Positions 17,255-27,220 are shown, counted from the first letter of the stretch. The stretch is DNA of 64,000 bases from Deltaproteobacteria bacterium (GCA_012517315.1 JAAYVE010000059.1:62001-126000); one strand, 5' to 3'. Made by a program: numbers and translations. Notes: a model not told the origin generated them from the sequence alone.

Positions 17255-18034
17255 TCAGGAACCTGAACCAGTGCATTCGTCCGGTTTTCCAACCAGGAGA
17301 TGGAGCGGCCAGCGCACGGCCTTGAAGAGGGTTTGAGAACCCCAGGCGCGGTTCAGGTCATGGATGATGAGTTCCACGGGATCCCGCTTCTTTTCTTCGC
17401 GAAACCTGCGGACGGCGGACCAGGTGTTCAGGTAACCGAGGAGTCCTGACAGGTCCCACCGGGATTCCATGAAGAAGGAAGGAGGCTTCAGGCGTTGAAA
17501 AGGGAAGGGGAGGGACGCGTAGGCGCTTTCGACCCACTTCCTTTCCTCCGGCCAGTAAGGTCCCACCACTTCACGGTAGAAGCGGTCCACCACAGCGTTC
17601 GTTTCATCGTCGATGCGCAGCAGCCCGTAGCACCAGACGGCCAGGGTTCCACCAGGTTTGAGAATCCTGTGAACCTCCGGGTAGAAACGGTCCAGGTCGA
17701 ACCAGTGGATGGCCTGAGCGACCACGATCAAATCCATGGAAGAGGACCGGATCCCGTTGCTTTCCGCAAGAGTCACAGCGTAGTCGATTCTTCCGTGGGG
17801 CAGGGCGTTGACGATCTGAAGCCGACTTCCATCCGTGGCAACGACGTGATGAAAGTGTGCCGCAAGTCCAAGGGCAGCCTGTCCCGTCCCGGTGGCACAA
17901 TCCCATGCCCGCTCCCTGGAGGTGACCGTGGTGGCAAGATATCGGAACATGGCCTGGGGATAGTTTGGTCTGAACCTTGCGTAACTGGAAGCCACGGATG
18001 AAAAGTGATCCTTGAATCCCATCGGGTCGCTCAC
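17255..18034 (-). CDS. class I SAM-dependent methyltransferase
   Basis: 259 residues. It has the methyltransferase-11 fold: FSSVASSYARFRPNYP at the N-terminus, motif I as WDCATGTGQAALGLA, acidic VVATDGS, MDLIVVAQAIHWFD as motif II and RILKPGGTLAVW as motif III. The opening and the QAIHWFD segment are like the Tam/Crg1-type small-molecule methyltransferases. The acceptor is unknown. The TGTG motif in place of GxGxG is common in this branch. Confidence 0.88.
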   Translation of the reverse strand: MSDPMGFKDHFSSVASSYARFRPNYPQAMFRYLATTVTSRERAWDCATGTGQAALGLAAHFHHVVATDGSRLQIVNALPHGRIDYAVTLAESNGIRSSSMDLIVVAQAIHWFDLDRFYPEVHRILKPGGTLAVWCYGLLRIDDETNAVVDRFYREVVGPYWPEERKWVESAYASLPFPFQRLKPPSFFMESRWDLSGLLGYLNTWSAVRRFREEKKRDPVELIIHDLNRAWGSQTLFKAVRWPLHLLVGKPDECTGSGS

Positions 18035-18071
18035 GTTCCCTTCGAGCCTTTGAAAGTTTTCGGCGGACTCT

Positions 18072-18260
18072 TTACGCCGACATGCGCCTGCGGCTGGAAA
18101 CCTTTACACAGGCGGGGACGACGCACCTTTCCTCACCGAGTAAGACCTCTGTCAGCCATCTCATGAATCCTTTGGGCGAATGGCACGAAACAAGATCTTC
18201 AAGAAAATGACTCACCCGTCCGACCCATTTTTCTAACATCTCATCCAGCCATTCCTTCAT
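18072..18260 (-). CDS. possible small hypothetical protein
   Basis: 62 residues with no recognised family. The reason to list it is a strong AAGGAGG ribosome binding site 8 nt before the ATG and an amphipathic helical N-terminus (MKEWLDEMLEKWVGRVSHFL). It may encode a small membrane-associated protein; equally it may be chance. It lies between the methyltransferase gene and the promoter region of the M1 peptidase. Confidence 0.35.
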   Translation of the reverse strand: MKEWLDEMLEKWVGRVSHFLEDLVSCHSPKGFMRWLTEVLLGEERCVVPACVKVSSRRRMSA

Positions 18261-18564
18261 GATTCAGTCCTCCTTCGTCTCCACCTCACCACACCCCCCT
18301 GATTTCCCAGGAGAGAAGCAAATTTCGTGCTCAAGGGGGGTGACTTCACAGTGCAGTCTCCCTTGATCAATCGATGCCTCATAATTTAAGTTGGCATACA
18401 AGGAATCGGAAGGTTTGGGGGCCCTTTCCCGCCACTTGGCAGGAAAGAGGGAATGGCCGCGTTTTTTGCAAGGACGGGGAAAAGGGAGGATTTCTCCCGG
18501 ACCACCCGTTCTGCTCCGGCATGAGCCCGGTCCCAAGGGGCGAAACAAGGATGCTGTCGGGTCC

Positions 18565-18584
18565 TTGACATGCTCCGGTGTCAA
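18565..18584. promoter_or_regulatory. inverted repeat ahead of the M1 peptidase
   Basis: TTGACA and TGTCAA flank an 8-bp spacer, forming a perfect 6-bp dyad 20 bp before the start codon at 18605. The left arm looks like a -35 hexamer but there is no room for a -10 box and leader, so an operator or an mRNA hairpin is more likely. Confidence 0.35.
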
Positions 18585-18604
18585 CCCACAGAGAGGAACA
18601 ATCC

Positions 18605-21262
18605 ATGGGCAAAGTGCGATTCAGATACATGCGGGAGGATTTCGGCGACCTGCCGGTGGTGCTGCACCACCTGAACATTCATCTCAGTTTCTTCGGGGAC
18701 CGGGTGGAAGCTTCCAACGAACTGGACATGACCGCGAAGAGGGAACTCGAGCAACTGGAACTGGATGCGAGCGATCTGGAGATCCGGTGTGTGGAATGGG
18801 TGGAGGAGCGCGGGGAGGCCTCTGCCCTGCAACACGACTATCAGGTTTCCCGCAACAAGCTGGTGGTGACGCTGCCCCGGACGATCCAGGCCGGTGAGCG
18901 AATCCGTCTCAGGACCTCGTCCATTTGCAGGCCTTCCGACCATATTCTGGAAGGCATATACAGGGATACCACCCCGGAGGGTGCTCCTCAGCAGTATATG
19001 TCCCAGTGCCAGCAGTGGGGTTTCCAGAGAATCATGCCCATTTTCGACGACTGCCGAGCCAAATGCACCATGACCACCACTCTGGAGGGGGATGCCCGCT
19101 ACACTCACCTCATCAGCAATGGCAACATCGACAGGCGCAGGAATCCAGCGGGGAGGCCTGTGCTCAAGCCCGGCGATCCAACCAGGAAACTGATCACCTA
19201 CGACAATCCCGTTCCCATGGCGCCTTATCTGTTCATTGCCTGCGCGGGGACCTGGGATGTCCTCGCCGATGAGGTCACCTACCAATCGGGGCGCCGCGTC
19301 CGGCTCGAGTATCTCGTGCCCCCCGGATCCGCGGAAAACGCCCGCACCCCCATGGAGATCCTCAAGGATGCCATTCTTTGGGTCCGTTCCACCCAGGACT
19401 ATGAATACACCGGGGACACCTATCGAACCATCTGCATGAGCAAGTCCAACTTCGGCGGGATGGAAAACGTGGGCAACACGACCATCGTCACCGATGCCGC
19501 TCTCATCGACGAGCACACCCTCGACCAGTCCCTCCTCTACGCCCATGCGGTGATCGTCCACGAGTTTGAGCACAACCAGTGCGGCAGCGAGACGACTATG
19601 GAAACCCCTTTCGACGTCTGGCTCAACGAAGCGTACACGGTGGACGTGGAGCGCCAGTTCATGGCGGATCGATTCAACGCCGACTTCGTTCGCCTGAGTC
19701 AGGTGGAGAGCATTCGCAATCCTCTTCTTGGGCCCCTCGCCATTGAAGACGGCGGGCACGCGGGAAGGATCGTGAGGGAGGGGTTCAACAATCCGGACGA
19801 ACTCATCGACGGGGTCACTTACGTGAAGGCGGCGGAAGTCATCCGGATGCTGCGCCTATTGCTGGGAAGGGACAAGTTCCGGGAGGGCAAAGAGCTGTAC
19901 TTTTCCCGCTACAAGTTCGGCAACGCCCACACGGACCAGTTTTTTCAGTGTTTCGAGGAGGTGTCCGGGGTATCCCTGGAACAATTTAAGCGCTCCTGGC
20001 TTTACACCATCGGCTATCCGCGGGTCACGGTGGAAACGGGTTACAACGTGCAGACAAGGCAATATCGCATTCTTTTCCAACAGCATGTGGAACCCGGTCT
20101 CCCGTTGTTCCACATTCCCATCCAACTCGCCCTGGTGGACAGGGAGGGCAAGGATATGGAAGGAACGGGGAGAGTGTTCCAGCTCAGGGGAGCAAGGGAT
20201 GAACTGGTCCTGGAGCAGATCCCCCGTCCTCCAGCCTTTGCCTCGGTCAATCGGGACTATTCCTTCTACGGAACCCTCACCCATACCAATGTGGCGGAAG
20301 TGGACCTCATCCTTCAGACACGCCTGGATCCCAATGCGTACAATCGCGTGGATGCCATGAGACAGCTTACGGACCGGCAGCGCATTCGGCTCCTTGAGGA
20401 CCCCTCCCGGGAGGTGGAGTCCGCATGGCTCGACCTTTACGGGGAGATTCTCGAGGACGCCAACTTGCCGCCGGCGTTGAAGGCCTATTTCCTCAAGATC
20501 GACGAGCAGCCGCTGGATCGCTCCTATTGCACATGGTATCCGGAGCTGGTGGCCGCTCGGGAAAAACTGATGCTCACCATCAACGGCCGTTTCCGGGAGA
20601 AGATTCTCCACGGGTTCCACAGCCTGGATACCTACTCGCTGCCCCAAAACCGGTCGCCCAGGGAGGGCATCGAGGAGCGAATGCTCAGACAGGTTCTCCT
20701 GGAACTTGCGGTGGTGGATGATTCTCCCGACAGCCAGGAGCTGATTGTAAGCCATTACCGCTTGGCCACCACCGCCAACGATCGTGTGGGGGCCCTGGCC
20801 GCCCTCAACCGGAGTGCTTCCCCCCTCCGCCGCACCATCCTCGAGGAGGCCTACCAGGCGTGGCACGGTCACCTGAGCGGATATGCGAACTATTTGCGCG
20901 TAGTGGCGGGGGGCACCAGGGAGGACGTCTTCGACATGATCGAAAGGGAGAAGCGGAGACCGACCTTTGACGTGAAGCATCCCACTTGGTGTCGTTCCCT
21001 TTTTCTCCCCATGGCGGCCAACAACAAGATGCTGTGGACCGATCGCGGCATCCCGTGGCTGAGCGACCAGATCATCGCCCTTGCCCCCATAAACGCCACT
21101 ACGGCAAGCCGCCTCCTCAATGCGTTCCAACATGTGATGCGGCTCCGCAGCGGACTGAAGGAAAAAGTCCTGGAGAACCTGGAGAGAATCGTCGCCGGTG
21201 TTCCGGAAAGGGTGTGCCCCACCATTCACGGGCAGGCTTCGGCTTACCTTGGCAGGGCGTGA
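18605..21262 (+). CDS. M1-family zinc aminopeptidase (PepN-like)
   Basis: 885 residues from the ATG at 18605, which has a GAGAGGAA binding site; an in-frame start 27 bp upstream lacks one. The substrate-anchoring motif is GGMEN (284-288, usually GAMEN). The zinc site is HEFEH (319-323) with the third ligand E342 in WLNEAYT, giving HExxH-x18-E. The N-terminal beta-saddle domain and a long C-terminal helical domain (about 590-885) match the PepN architecture. No signal peptide is seen, so it should act in the cytoplasm, trimming N-terminal residues from peptides. Confidence 0.93.
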   Translation: MGKVRFRYMREDFGDLPVVLHHLNIHLSFFGDRVEASNELDMTAKRELEQLELDASDLEIRCVEWVEERGEASALQHDYQVSRNKLVVTLPRTIQAGERIRLRTSSICRPSDHILEGIYRDTTPEGAPQQYMSQCQQWGFQRIMPIFDDCRAKCTMTTTLEGDARYTHLISNGNIDRRRNPAGRPVLKPGDPTRKLITYDNPVPMAPYLFIACAGTWDVLADEVTYQSGRRVRLEYLVPPGSAENARTPMEILKDAILWVRSTQDYEYTGDTYRTICMSKSNFGGMENVGNTTIVTDAALIDEHTLDQSLLYAHAVIVHEFEHNQCGSETTMETPFDVWLNEAYTVDVERQFMADRFNADFVRLSQVESIRNPLLGPLAIEDGGHAGRIVREGFNNPDELIDGVTYVKAAEVIRMLRLLLGRDKFREGKELYFSRYKFGNAHTDQFFQCFEEVSGVSLEQFKRSWLYTIGYPRVTVETGYNVQTRQYRILFQQHVEPGLPLFHIPIQLALVDREGKDMEGTGRVFQLRGARDELVLEQIPRPPAFASVNRDYSFYGTLTHTNVAEVDLILQTRLDPNAYNRVDAMRQLTDRQRIRLLEDPSREVESAWLDLYGEILEDANLPPALKAYFLKIDEQPLDRSYCTWYPELVAAREKLMLTINGRFREKILHGFHSLDTYSLPQNRSPREGIEERMLRQVLLELAVVDDSPDSQELIVSHYRLATTANDRVGALAALNRSASPLRRTILEEAYQAWHGHLSGYANYLRVVAGGTREDVFDMIEREKRRPTFDVKHPTWCRSLFLPMAANNKMLWTDRGIPWLSDQIIALAPINATTASRLLNAFQHVMRLRSGLKEKVLENLERIVAGVPERVCPTIHGQASAYLGRA

Positions 21263-21295
21263 CAAGAGCAAAGTATGGGGGTTGAAGGGGGAAAT

Positions 21296-21505
21296 CTAAA
21301 TGGGACGGGTAAAGATCTGCGCGCCCTCCTGAAGCGATCCGTCCAGTCCCACCCGGAACCCTCTCTGATCCACGACGAACACTTCACCCTCCTCGGCTGC
21401 CCGATGCAGTGCCGGGGAACTGGCGATGAGAGCGTGCTTCACCTTCATGCCCCGATGGATCTGGACGGCCTCCCCGTTGACAAAAACGCTGATCTGTTCT
21501 TCCAT
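21296..21505 (-). CDS. small beta-grasp-like hypothetical protein
   Basis: 69 residues. The pattern VFVNGEAVQIHRGMKVKHAL followed by EVFVVDQRGFRVGLDGSL suggests a small beta-grasp or ubiquitin-like fold, without a C-terminal GG that would mark a sulfur carrier. The ATG lies 13 bp after the stop of the 5'-nucleotidase gene, so it is most likely co-transcribed with it. No function is known to me. Even spacing of charged and hydrophobic residues supports a real, folded protein. Confidence 0.72.
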   Translation of the reverse strand: MEEQISVFVNGEAVQIHRGMKVKHALIASSPALHRAAEEGEVFVVDQRGFRVGLDGSLQEGAQIFTRPI

Positions 21506-21518
21506 GGTTCCCGGTCCT

Positions 21519-23129
21519 TCATGGGTTCAGGAAAACCAGTCTGTTTTCCAGGCTGGGTTTAATGGGAGAATGCTTCCGAAGAAAATTGAGGAAGGCATCC
21601 CTGGGTGTGTCTCCATAGACGAGGTTGGCGCCTTCCTTGAAAGCGTCGAAGCCGTCCCCCCCGGCCAGAAGGAAGTCATTGGTCACGACACGATAGCTCT
21701 TCTCCGGATCGAGAGGCAGGTATCCCGGTGGAGGACTGTTACCGCGGGCGAGTTCTCCGGCTTCGGCCGGTTCCTCGACGCCGCCTCCGTTCCGTACGCC
21801 GGCTTCCATGCCGCCTTTCACGAAGACCTCTTTCACCCTCGACCCCACGGGACGCTGCATGTCATGGACGACCATGATGCCTGCCACCTGCAGAATCCTG
21901 TGTTCCATGGCCGCGCTCTTTTCCAGCAGATCCAGGATCCGTTGGCCCTTAAGATCCATGGTGACCAGGAGGTTGTCGAAGGGAAGAGCGGTGTAGACCC
22001 CTTCCATGGTGATGGGACCTTTGAGGATGTCCGCCCTGATTCCACCGCCGTTTTGGAGGGCGATCCCCGCACCGGAAGCCTCCAGGAAGGCATCGCAGAT
22101 GACATTGCCGAAGTTGGATTCTTCATAGGGTTTTCGCACGAGGTCCACCAGTGTCTCACCCACCTTCCTAGAGAACTCGTCCTTCACCTTGTCGTTGTAT
22201 GTGTTCACCATCTTGGACACGGCCTCGTCAAGAGGAGCGGCAGGGACCGCATAGACCGTGCGGAGAACGTTTTCCTGCGAGGATCCCACGATCTCGTGGG
22301 AATCGGGATCCACCAAGAGTTTCAGCACACCCACGTATATTCCGTAATATCCCGCCTGCACGACGAGGGTCCGCCCCACCCGGACGGGCGCCGTCACTGC
22401 GGTGTGGCTGTGGCCTCCCACGATGACGTCGATTCCGGGCACTTTCGCCGCAAGTTCCATGTCCGCATCCAATCCCAGGTGGGAGAGAACCACCACCAGG
22501 TGGGCGCCCTGCTGCTTCACTCCCTCGACCATGGAGGAGAGAACCTGGGACGGGTCCAGAAACTGGAGATTCTCGACATGGCTGGGCTTGGTCGTCACTC
22601 TGGTTTCGGGGGTGGTGACCCCGATGATTCCGACGGTGATGTCCTTTCGGGTGACAAACACATAAGGCCGGGTATCCGGGAAAAAGCTGAGGTCCTTGTC
22701 CACGACGTTGGCGGAGAGAAAAGGGAACGTGGCCTGAGCGATCATCTCCCTGAGGGTTTCCTGACCCCAGTCGAATTCGTGATTGCCCAGGACCATGGCG
22801 TCGAAATCCAGCCTGTTCATGACTTCCAGCATTGGTTTTCCGCGAAAGAGGTTGGAAATGGGAGTACCCTGGAACATGTCCCCTCCGGAAAGAAGCAAAG
22901 TCCCATCAGGGTTCAGGGCCCGTTCCGCTTCGATGAGAGCGGCGTAGTGGGCGGCCCCGCTGACAGGTCGGTCCGCGCTCAGGTTCTTTTCCACGAAAGG
23001 CAACAGGTGACCGTGGGTGTCGTTCATGTGGAGGATCGTGAGTTCCACGGGAGTCCCGGCAAGAAGCAGGGGCGGAACAAGGCAGAGTGAGAGAAGGGCA
23101 AGAAAGACCGCGGTGAGACTTCTTTTCAT
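21519..23129 (-). CDS. 5'-nucleotidase / UshA-family metallophosphatase, secreted
   Basis: 536 residues from the ATG at 23129, which has a GGAG binding site 6 nt upstream and opens a clear signal peptide (KRSLTAVFLALLSLCLVPPLLLAG). Metal-site motifs are LHMNDTHGH, GGDMFQGTP, LGNHEFDWG and VGGHSHT. The C-terminal 5'-nucleotidase domain (about 330-520) contains NGGGIR and PFDNLLVTMDLKGQ. The family hydrolyses nucleoside monophosphates or UDP-sugars in the periplasm to recover nucleosides and phosphate. The small gene at 21296 follows in the same transcript. Confidence 0.93.
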   Translation of the reverse strand: MKRSLTAVFLALLSLCLVPPLLLAGTPVELTILHMNDTHGHLLPFVEKNLSADRPVSGAAHYAALIEAERALNPDGTLLLSGGDMFQGTPISNLFRGKPMLEVMNRLDFDAMVLGNHEFDWGQETLREMIAQATFPFLSANVVDKDLSFFPDTRPYVFVTRKDITVGIIGVTTPETRVTTKPSHVENLQFLDPSQVLSSMVEGVKQQGAHLVVVLSHLGLDADMELAAKVPGIDVIVGGHSHTAVTAPVRVGRTLVVQAGYYGIYVGVLKLLVDPDSHEIVGSSQENVLRTVYAVPAAPLDEAVSKMVNTYNDKVKDEFSRKVGETLVDLVRKPYEESNFGNVICDAFLEASGAGIALQNGGGIRADILKGPITMEGVYTALPFDNLLVTMDLKGQRILDLLEKSAAMEHRILQVAGIMVVHDMQRPVGSRVKEVFVKGGMEAGVRNGGGVEEPAEAGELARGNSPPPGYLPLDPEKSYRVVTNDFLLAGGDGFDAFKEGANLVYGDTPRDAFLNFLRKHSPIKPSLENRLVFLNP

Positions 23130-23337
23130 GTTATCTCCAAAGATTGAATTCACCTGTTGTGGAACGTTTCGACTGGGGGATGCCCCCCGGCAGCACAAGA
23201 CCGTTGCCACGATTCATACCATAGAGTCCCTCGCGTTTCCACCCTAGGCACCGCCGCCGCCCGTCCGCCCATGGACGATGGGGTGACGGAGAACTGCAAC
23301 GGCGGTCGAAGAGTCGCCGCTTCAAGAGGAGAAGGGG

Positions 23338-24465
23338 ATGAGAAAACACTTGGTTCTTGCGGGCGGCGGACACGCCCATTTGACCACCATTCTCCGCATC
23401 CCGGAGTTTGTCGCCAGGGGCCATCGGGTCACGGTCATCAGCCCGGAACCCTATCACTACTATTCGGGAATGGGCCCGGGGATGCTTTCGGGAACGTACA
23501 CCCCTCAGGAGGCGAGGCTTCACATCAGGCGGATGGTCCAGGATCGCGGGGGGCTCTACCTGGAGGATGCCGTGGATCGCGTTTTCCCGGATCAACAGGT
23601 GCTCCGTCTTGCAAGTGGCACGGAGATCCCGTACGACGTGGTCTCTTTCAATGTGGGGAGCAGCGTTCCCCTCGGCGATGCCGACCTGGCCTGCCCCAAC
23701 ATCCTCCCCGTGAAGCCGGTGGTTAACCTCCACAGGGTTCGCCGTATGGTGCTCAGTTCCGAATACGGGGATTCGCCCCACATCGTGGTGGTCGGTGGGG
23801 GGCCCGCAGGGGTGGAAGTCGCGGCAAACAGTCGCACCCTTCTGGATCGTGCCGGAGGGAAGGGCCAGGTAACCCTCGTGGCGGGGACAAAACTGCTCAA
23901 GGATCACCCGGCCGCCGTGGGAAAGCACGCTGCCGCATCCCTCCTGAAAAGGGGGACCCGCCTCCTGCAGGGAGTCCGAATGGTTTCATCCACTCCCACC
24001 CGCCTCCTCCTGTCGGATGGGAGTTCCCTGCCGTACGATCTGATCCTTGTGGCCGTGGGTGTGCACCCGCCCTCCCTTTTCCGCGATTCGGGGATGCACA
24101 CCGATACCGCCGGTGGACTCGTGGTGAACGAGCACCTCCAGTCAGTCCAGTACCCGGAGATTTTCGGCGGGGGGGACTGTGTGAGTCTGAAGGGATCGCC
24201 CATCTCCAGGGTGGGTGTTCATGCGGTGAGGCAGAACCCGGTGCTGTTTCAAAACTTGATGTCCAGCCTGGAAGGATGGAAACTGGAATCCTTCAAGGTG
24301 AATCCTGTTTACCTTCTCATCATGAACATGGGGGAGGGCACGGGGATTGCCTGGAGAAGGAACTTCGTCTGGGCCGGGCGGTCGGCCTTCTTTCTCAAGG
24401 ACATCATCGACAGAAGGTTCATGCGACGTTTTCAGGTTTCGGGGGAATTGGAGGAACCGATTTGA
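23338..24465 (+). CDS. FAD-dependent pyridine-nucleotide-disulfide oxidoreductase
   Basis: 375 residues. The opening VLAGGGHAHLTTI is a dinucleotide-binding fold with the GGGHAH variant seen in proteins related to the N-terminal part of SelD fusions and to NDH-2-like oxidoreductases. A second Rossmann motif is VVVGGGPAGVEVA, and FAD binding is completed by YPEIFGGGDC. No redox CxxC pair is present, so transfer is probably to a quinone or small acceptor. An AGGAGA binding site precedes the ATG. Converges with phosphoglucomutase. Confidence 0.85.
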   Translation: MRKHLVLAGGGHAHLTTILRIPEFVARGHRVTVISPEPYHYYSGMGPGMLSGTYTPQEARLHIRRMVQDRGGLYLEDAVDRVFPDQQVLRLASGTEIPYDVVSFNVGSSVPLGDADLACPNILPVKPVVNLHRVRRMVLSSEYGDSPHIVVVGGGPAGVEVAANSRTLLDRAGGKGQVTLVAGTKLLKDHPAAVGKHAAASLLKRGTRLLQGVRMVSSTPTRLLLSDGSSLPYDLILVAVGVHPPSLFRDSGMHTDTAGGLVVNEHLQSVQYPEIFGGGDCVSLKGSPISRVGVHAVRQNPVLFQNLMSSLEGWKLESFKVNPVYLLIMNMGEGTGIAWRRNFVWAGRSAFFLKDIIDRRFMRRFQVSGELEEPI

Positions 24466-24538
24466 AAAATGGGGCGCCGGGAAAACATGACGAGCCTTCC
24501 GACCGACACGTTTCGTCCGCCTCTCTTTCACCCCCACG

Positions 24539-26191
24539 TCACACCCCGACCGCCCGCATGGCCTCAGAAATGATTTCCCGCGCCTCATGCTGGATTTGTT
24601 CCAGGTGTCCCCTCCCTTTGAAACTCTCCGCGTAGATCTTGTAAACATCTTCCGTGCCCGATGGGCGTGCTGCGAACCAGCCGTTCTCCGCGATCACCTT
24701 GAGCCCTCCGATAGGCGCCCCGTTGCCGGGCGCCTGGGTCAGCTTGGCGAGTATCTTTTCGCCAGCCAAACAGTCAGCCGTGACCTGATCGGGAGAGAGC
24801 TTTCCCAAGACCGCTTTTTGTTCCGGCGTTGCCGGAGCGTCAATGCGCTCATAGTGGGGTTCCCCAAACATTTCCGTGAGGACGGCGTAATGTTCCCCCG
24901 GGTCGCGCCCCGTCGCTGCAGTGATCTCGGCAGCCAGAAGGTCCAGGATGATCCCGTCTTTGTCGGTGGTCCAGACCGTGCCGTCTTTTCTGAGGAAGGA
25001 GGCGCCGGCGCTTTCTTCCCCGCCGAAACCGTACGAGCCATCAATCAGGCCGTCCACGAACCATTTGAACCCAACGGGGACTTCTGAGAGCCTTCTTCCC
25101 AGGTGGGCGGCGATGCGGTCGATCATGCTGCTGCTGACCAGGGTCTTGCCGATGGCGGCATCTCTGTTCCAGCCCGGGCGGTTCAGGAAGAGGTACCAGA
25201 TGGCCACGGCGAGATAGTGGTTGGGATTCATGAGTCCCGCACTGGGAGTCACAATGCCGTGGCGGTCGCAATCGGGGTCGTTTCCGAAGGCGATGTGAAA
25301 CCGGTCTTTAAGATGAATGAGCCTGGCCATTGCGTAGGGAGAGGAACAATCCATGCGGATCTTGCCGTCCCTGTCCACGGTCATGAACCTGAATGTTGGG
25401 TCCACTTCAGAGTTGACCACCTGGATCTGCAGACCGTATTCCTCGGCCAACGGCTCCCAGAAGGCAACGGAGGCGCCTCCCATAGGATCGACACCGATGG
25501 TGATCCCCCGGGCCCGGATCACCTCCAATTCCACAACATGACGCAGGTCTGAGACGTAGGGTTGAATGTAATCATGTTCATGGGTTGTGGAAGCGCAAAT
25601 GGCCCTTTCGTAAGGCATTCTCCTGACGTGACGGCATTCCTCACTCAGCAGGCTGTTGGCCCGTTCTTCCACCCACCGGGTGACGCGCGTATCCGCAGGC
25701 CCACCGTGGGGGGGGTTGTACTTGAAGCCACCGTCCTCGGGGGGATTGTGAGAAGGGGTGATGACAATTCCGTCGGCCAGGCCGGTCGTCCTGCCGCGGT
25801 TGTGAACAAGGATCGCATGCGAGACGACAGGAGTTGGGGTGTAGCCGAGCCCCCTCTGGACCATCGCATCCACACCGTTTGCGGCGAGGACCTCGAGAGC
25901 CGTCACGAAGCTGGGCTCGGAAAGAGCATGAGTGTCCATGCCTAGAAAAAGGGGGCCGTCAATGCCCAAGGTCTTTCGGAAATCACAGATGGCTTGGGTC
26001 ACGGCCAGGATGTGGAATTCGTTGAAATTCCTTCGTATTGAGGATCCCCGGTGGCCGGAAGTCCCAAACGCGACTCTCTGGGATTTTTCGTTCACGTCGG
26101 GCCGAAGGGTGTAGTATGCCGTCACCAGCCTCGGTACATTGACAAGAATGGATCTTGGCGCTTCTTTTCCAGCGAGCGGGTGCAGTGCCAT
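24539..26191 (-). CDS. pgm: phosphoglucomutase, alpha-D-glucose specific
   Basis: 550 residues, as usual for bacterial Pgm. Seen are [10 protein letters not shown] (substrate loop), the active-site serine in [15 protein letters not shown], the metal loop [11 protein letters not shown], and GFGGEESAG for sugar binding; [14 protein letters not shown] binds phosphate near the C-terminus. It interconverts glucose-1-phosphate and glucose-6-phosphate for glycogen and cell-envelope sugar metabolism. The ATG follows GGAGGTAAAGG. It is divergent from the nucleoside diphosphate kinase gene. Confidence 0.96.
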   Translation of the reverse strand: MALHPLAGKEAPRSILVNVPRLVTAYYTLRPDVNEKSQRVAFGTSGHRGSSIRRNFNEFHILAVTQAICDFRKTLGIDGPLFLGMDTHALSEPSFVTALEVLAANGVDAMVQRGLGYTPTPVVSHAILVHNRGRTTGLADGIVITPSHNPPEDGGFKYNPPHGGPADTRVTRWVEERANSLLSEECRHVRRMPYERAICASTTHEHDYIQPYVSDLRHVVELEVIRARGITIGVDPMGGASVAFWEPLAEEYGLQIQVVNSEVDPTFRFMTVDRDGKIRMDCSSPYAMARLIHLKDRFHIAFGNDPDCDRHGIVTPSAGLMNPNHYLAVAIWYLFLNRPGWNRDAAIGKTLVSSSMIDRIAAHLGRRLSEVPVGFKWFVDGLIDGSYGFGGEESAGASFLRKDGTVWTTDKDGIILDLLAAEITAATGRDPGEHYAVLTEMFGEPHYERIDAPATPEQKAVLGKLSPDQVTADCLAGEKILAKLTQAPGNGAPIGGLKVIAENGWFAARPSGTEDVYKIYAESFKGRGHLEQIQHEAREIISEAMRAVGV

Positions 26192-26476
26192 CCTTTACCT
26201 CCGGGGTGCTCTGGAAACAAGCAAAGGAAGAGACGTTCTCGAAATGATCAGGTCATGGTCCGAGGGCTGTCTTTCGTATAAATGGCGCTGGTGAGAAAGT
26301 CAAATCATTCACTTGTGCTTCCCCGCGATCTGCTGCATAATCCAGCGTCCCCGGCGGGACAGGCGGACAAAGCAGCCGCCCTCATCGACAATGGGGGGCT
26401 GACAGTATCGACCTTCAGGACCAAATCCGGCAACTCCCATGAAAGTCGAGCGTTTCCGAACGGGAAGGAGAGGAAT

Positions 26477-27220
26477 ATGGGAAAGGGAGAACTGGAACAG
26501 ACTCTTGTGCTCATCAAGCCCGATGCCATGAAGAACTCGCTGACCGGTTACGTGCTGGCTCAGCTCTCCGAGTTTCATACCGGCCTTTGTTTTGCCGGCC
26601 TGAAAGTGGTCCAGGTGACCAGGATGCTGGCAGAAGAACACTATGTGGAACATCGGGGGAAGGGTTTCTATTCGGCGCTGCTGGATTACATCATGGGGTT
26701 CCTCCACTACCCCGACGAACCTCATAGGCGCCGGGTCGTGGCCATCGTCTACCAGGGGGTGGATGCCGTTCAGAAGGTGCGGGCCATAGCGGGACCCACC
26801 AATCCGCATGTGGCCCGGGACGAGAAACCCGGCTGCATTCGCGCACTGGGGACCCTGGTTCCCATCCTGGATGAAAACGGGAAAGAAATCGACCAACGCA
26901 TGGACAACCTGATCCACGCCTCTGCGACCCTTGAGGAGGCCGAACGGGAGATCAAGCTGTGGTTCCGCCCCAATGACATCCCTCCGGAAATGCGGGCTTA
27001 CGAAACCCAAGGGAGTGAAGAGCATTTCTACTACAAGGGCGAAACGGTGGTGGATGCATACGCACCCGGCGCCGTGTGCATCCTGGCGCCGGGGGATGTG
27101 GCGTGGGCATCGGACCTTCGGGCGCTGCAAACGCTTCGACAAGGTCTTCCCGCCCCCTATTCCCTTCGGAGCATTGTGGCCAAGTACCTGCTGAACCGGC
27201 GGGTCTCTTTCGATTGGTGA
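26477..27220 (+). CDS. nucleoside diphosphate kinase family protein, enlarged
   Basis: 247 residues from the ATG at 26477 (AAGGAGAGG binding site); typical Ndk is near 140. Family motifs present are TLVLIKPDAMK, HYVEHRGKGFYSAL, IAGPTNPHVARDE, GCIRALG and NLIHASATLEEAEREI, where the histidine is the phosphorylated residue. The usual HGSDS after it reads HASAT, an insertion of roughly ten residues precedes it, and about 75 extra residues follow (from RPNDIPPEM on). It probably still transfers phosphate between nucleoside di- and triphosphates, but the changes could alter specificity or oligomer form. A longer in-frame start at 26282 lacks a binding site. Confidence 0.85.
   Translation: MGKGELEQTLVLIKPDAMKNSLTGYVLAQLSEFHTGLCFAGLKVVQVTRMLAEEHYVEHRGKGFYSALLDYIMGFLHYPDEPHRRRVVAIVYQGVDAVQKVRAIAGPTNPHVARDEKPGCIRALGTLVPILDENGKEIDQRMDNLIHASATLEEAEREIKLWFRPNDIPPEMRAYETQGSEEHFYYKGETVVDAYAPGAVCILAPGDVAWASDLRALQTLRQGLPAPYSLRSIVAKYLLNRRVSFDW

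Larger units (their letters stand above)
18035..18604. other. intergenic region with one possible small gene
   Basis: 570 bp between divergent genes: the methyltransferase leaves leftward and the M1 peptidase rightward. It holds a possible 62-codon gene at 18072-18260 and an inverted repeat at 18565-18584, both listed. Nothing else was recognised. Confidence 0.45.

Noticed and set aside
18581-19759. Minus-strand open frame of 392 codons
   Set aside because: Antisense to the M1 peptidase, which carries intact zinc-site motifs.
19856-21271. Minus-strand open frame of 471 codons
   Set aside because: Antisense to the C-terminal half of the M1 peptidase; no family features.
21426-23090. Plus-strand open frame of 554 codons
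   Set aside because: Antisense to the 5'-nucleotidase; no family features despite its length.
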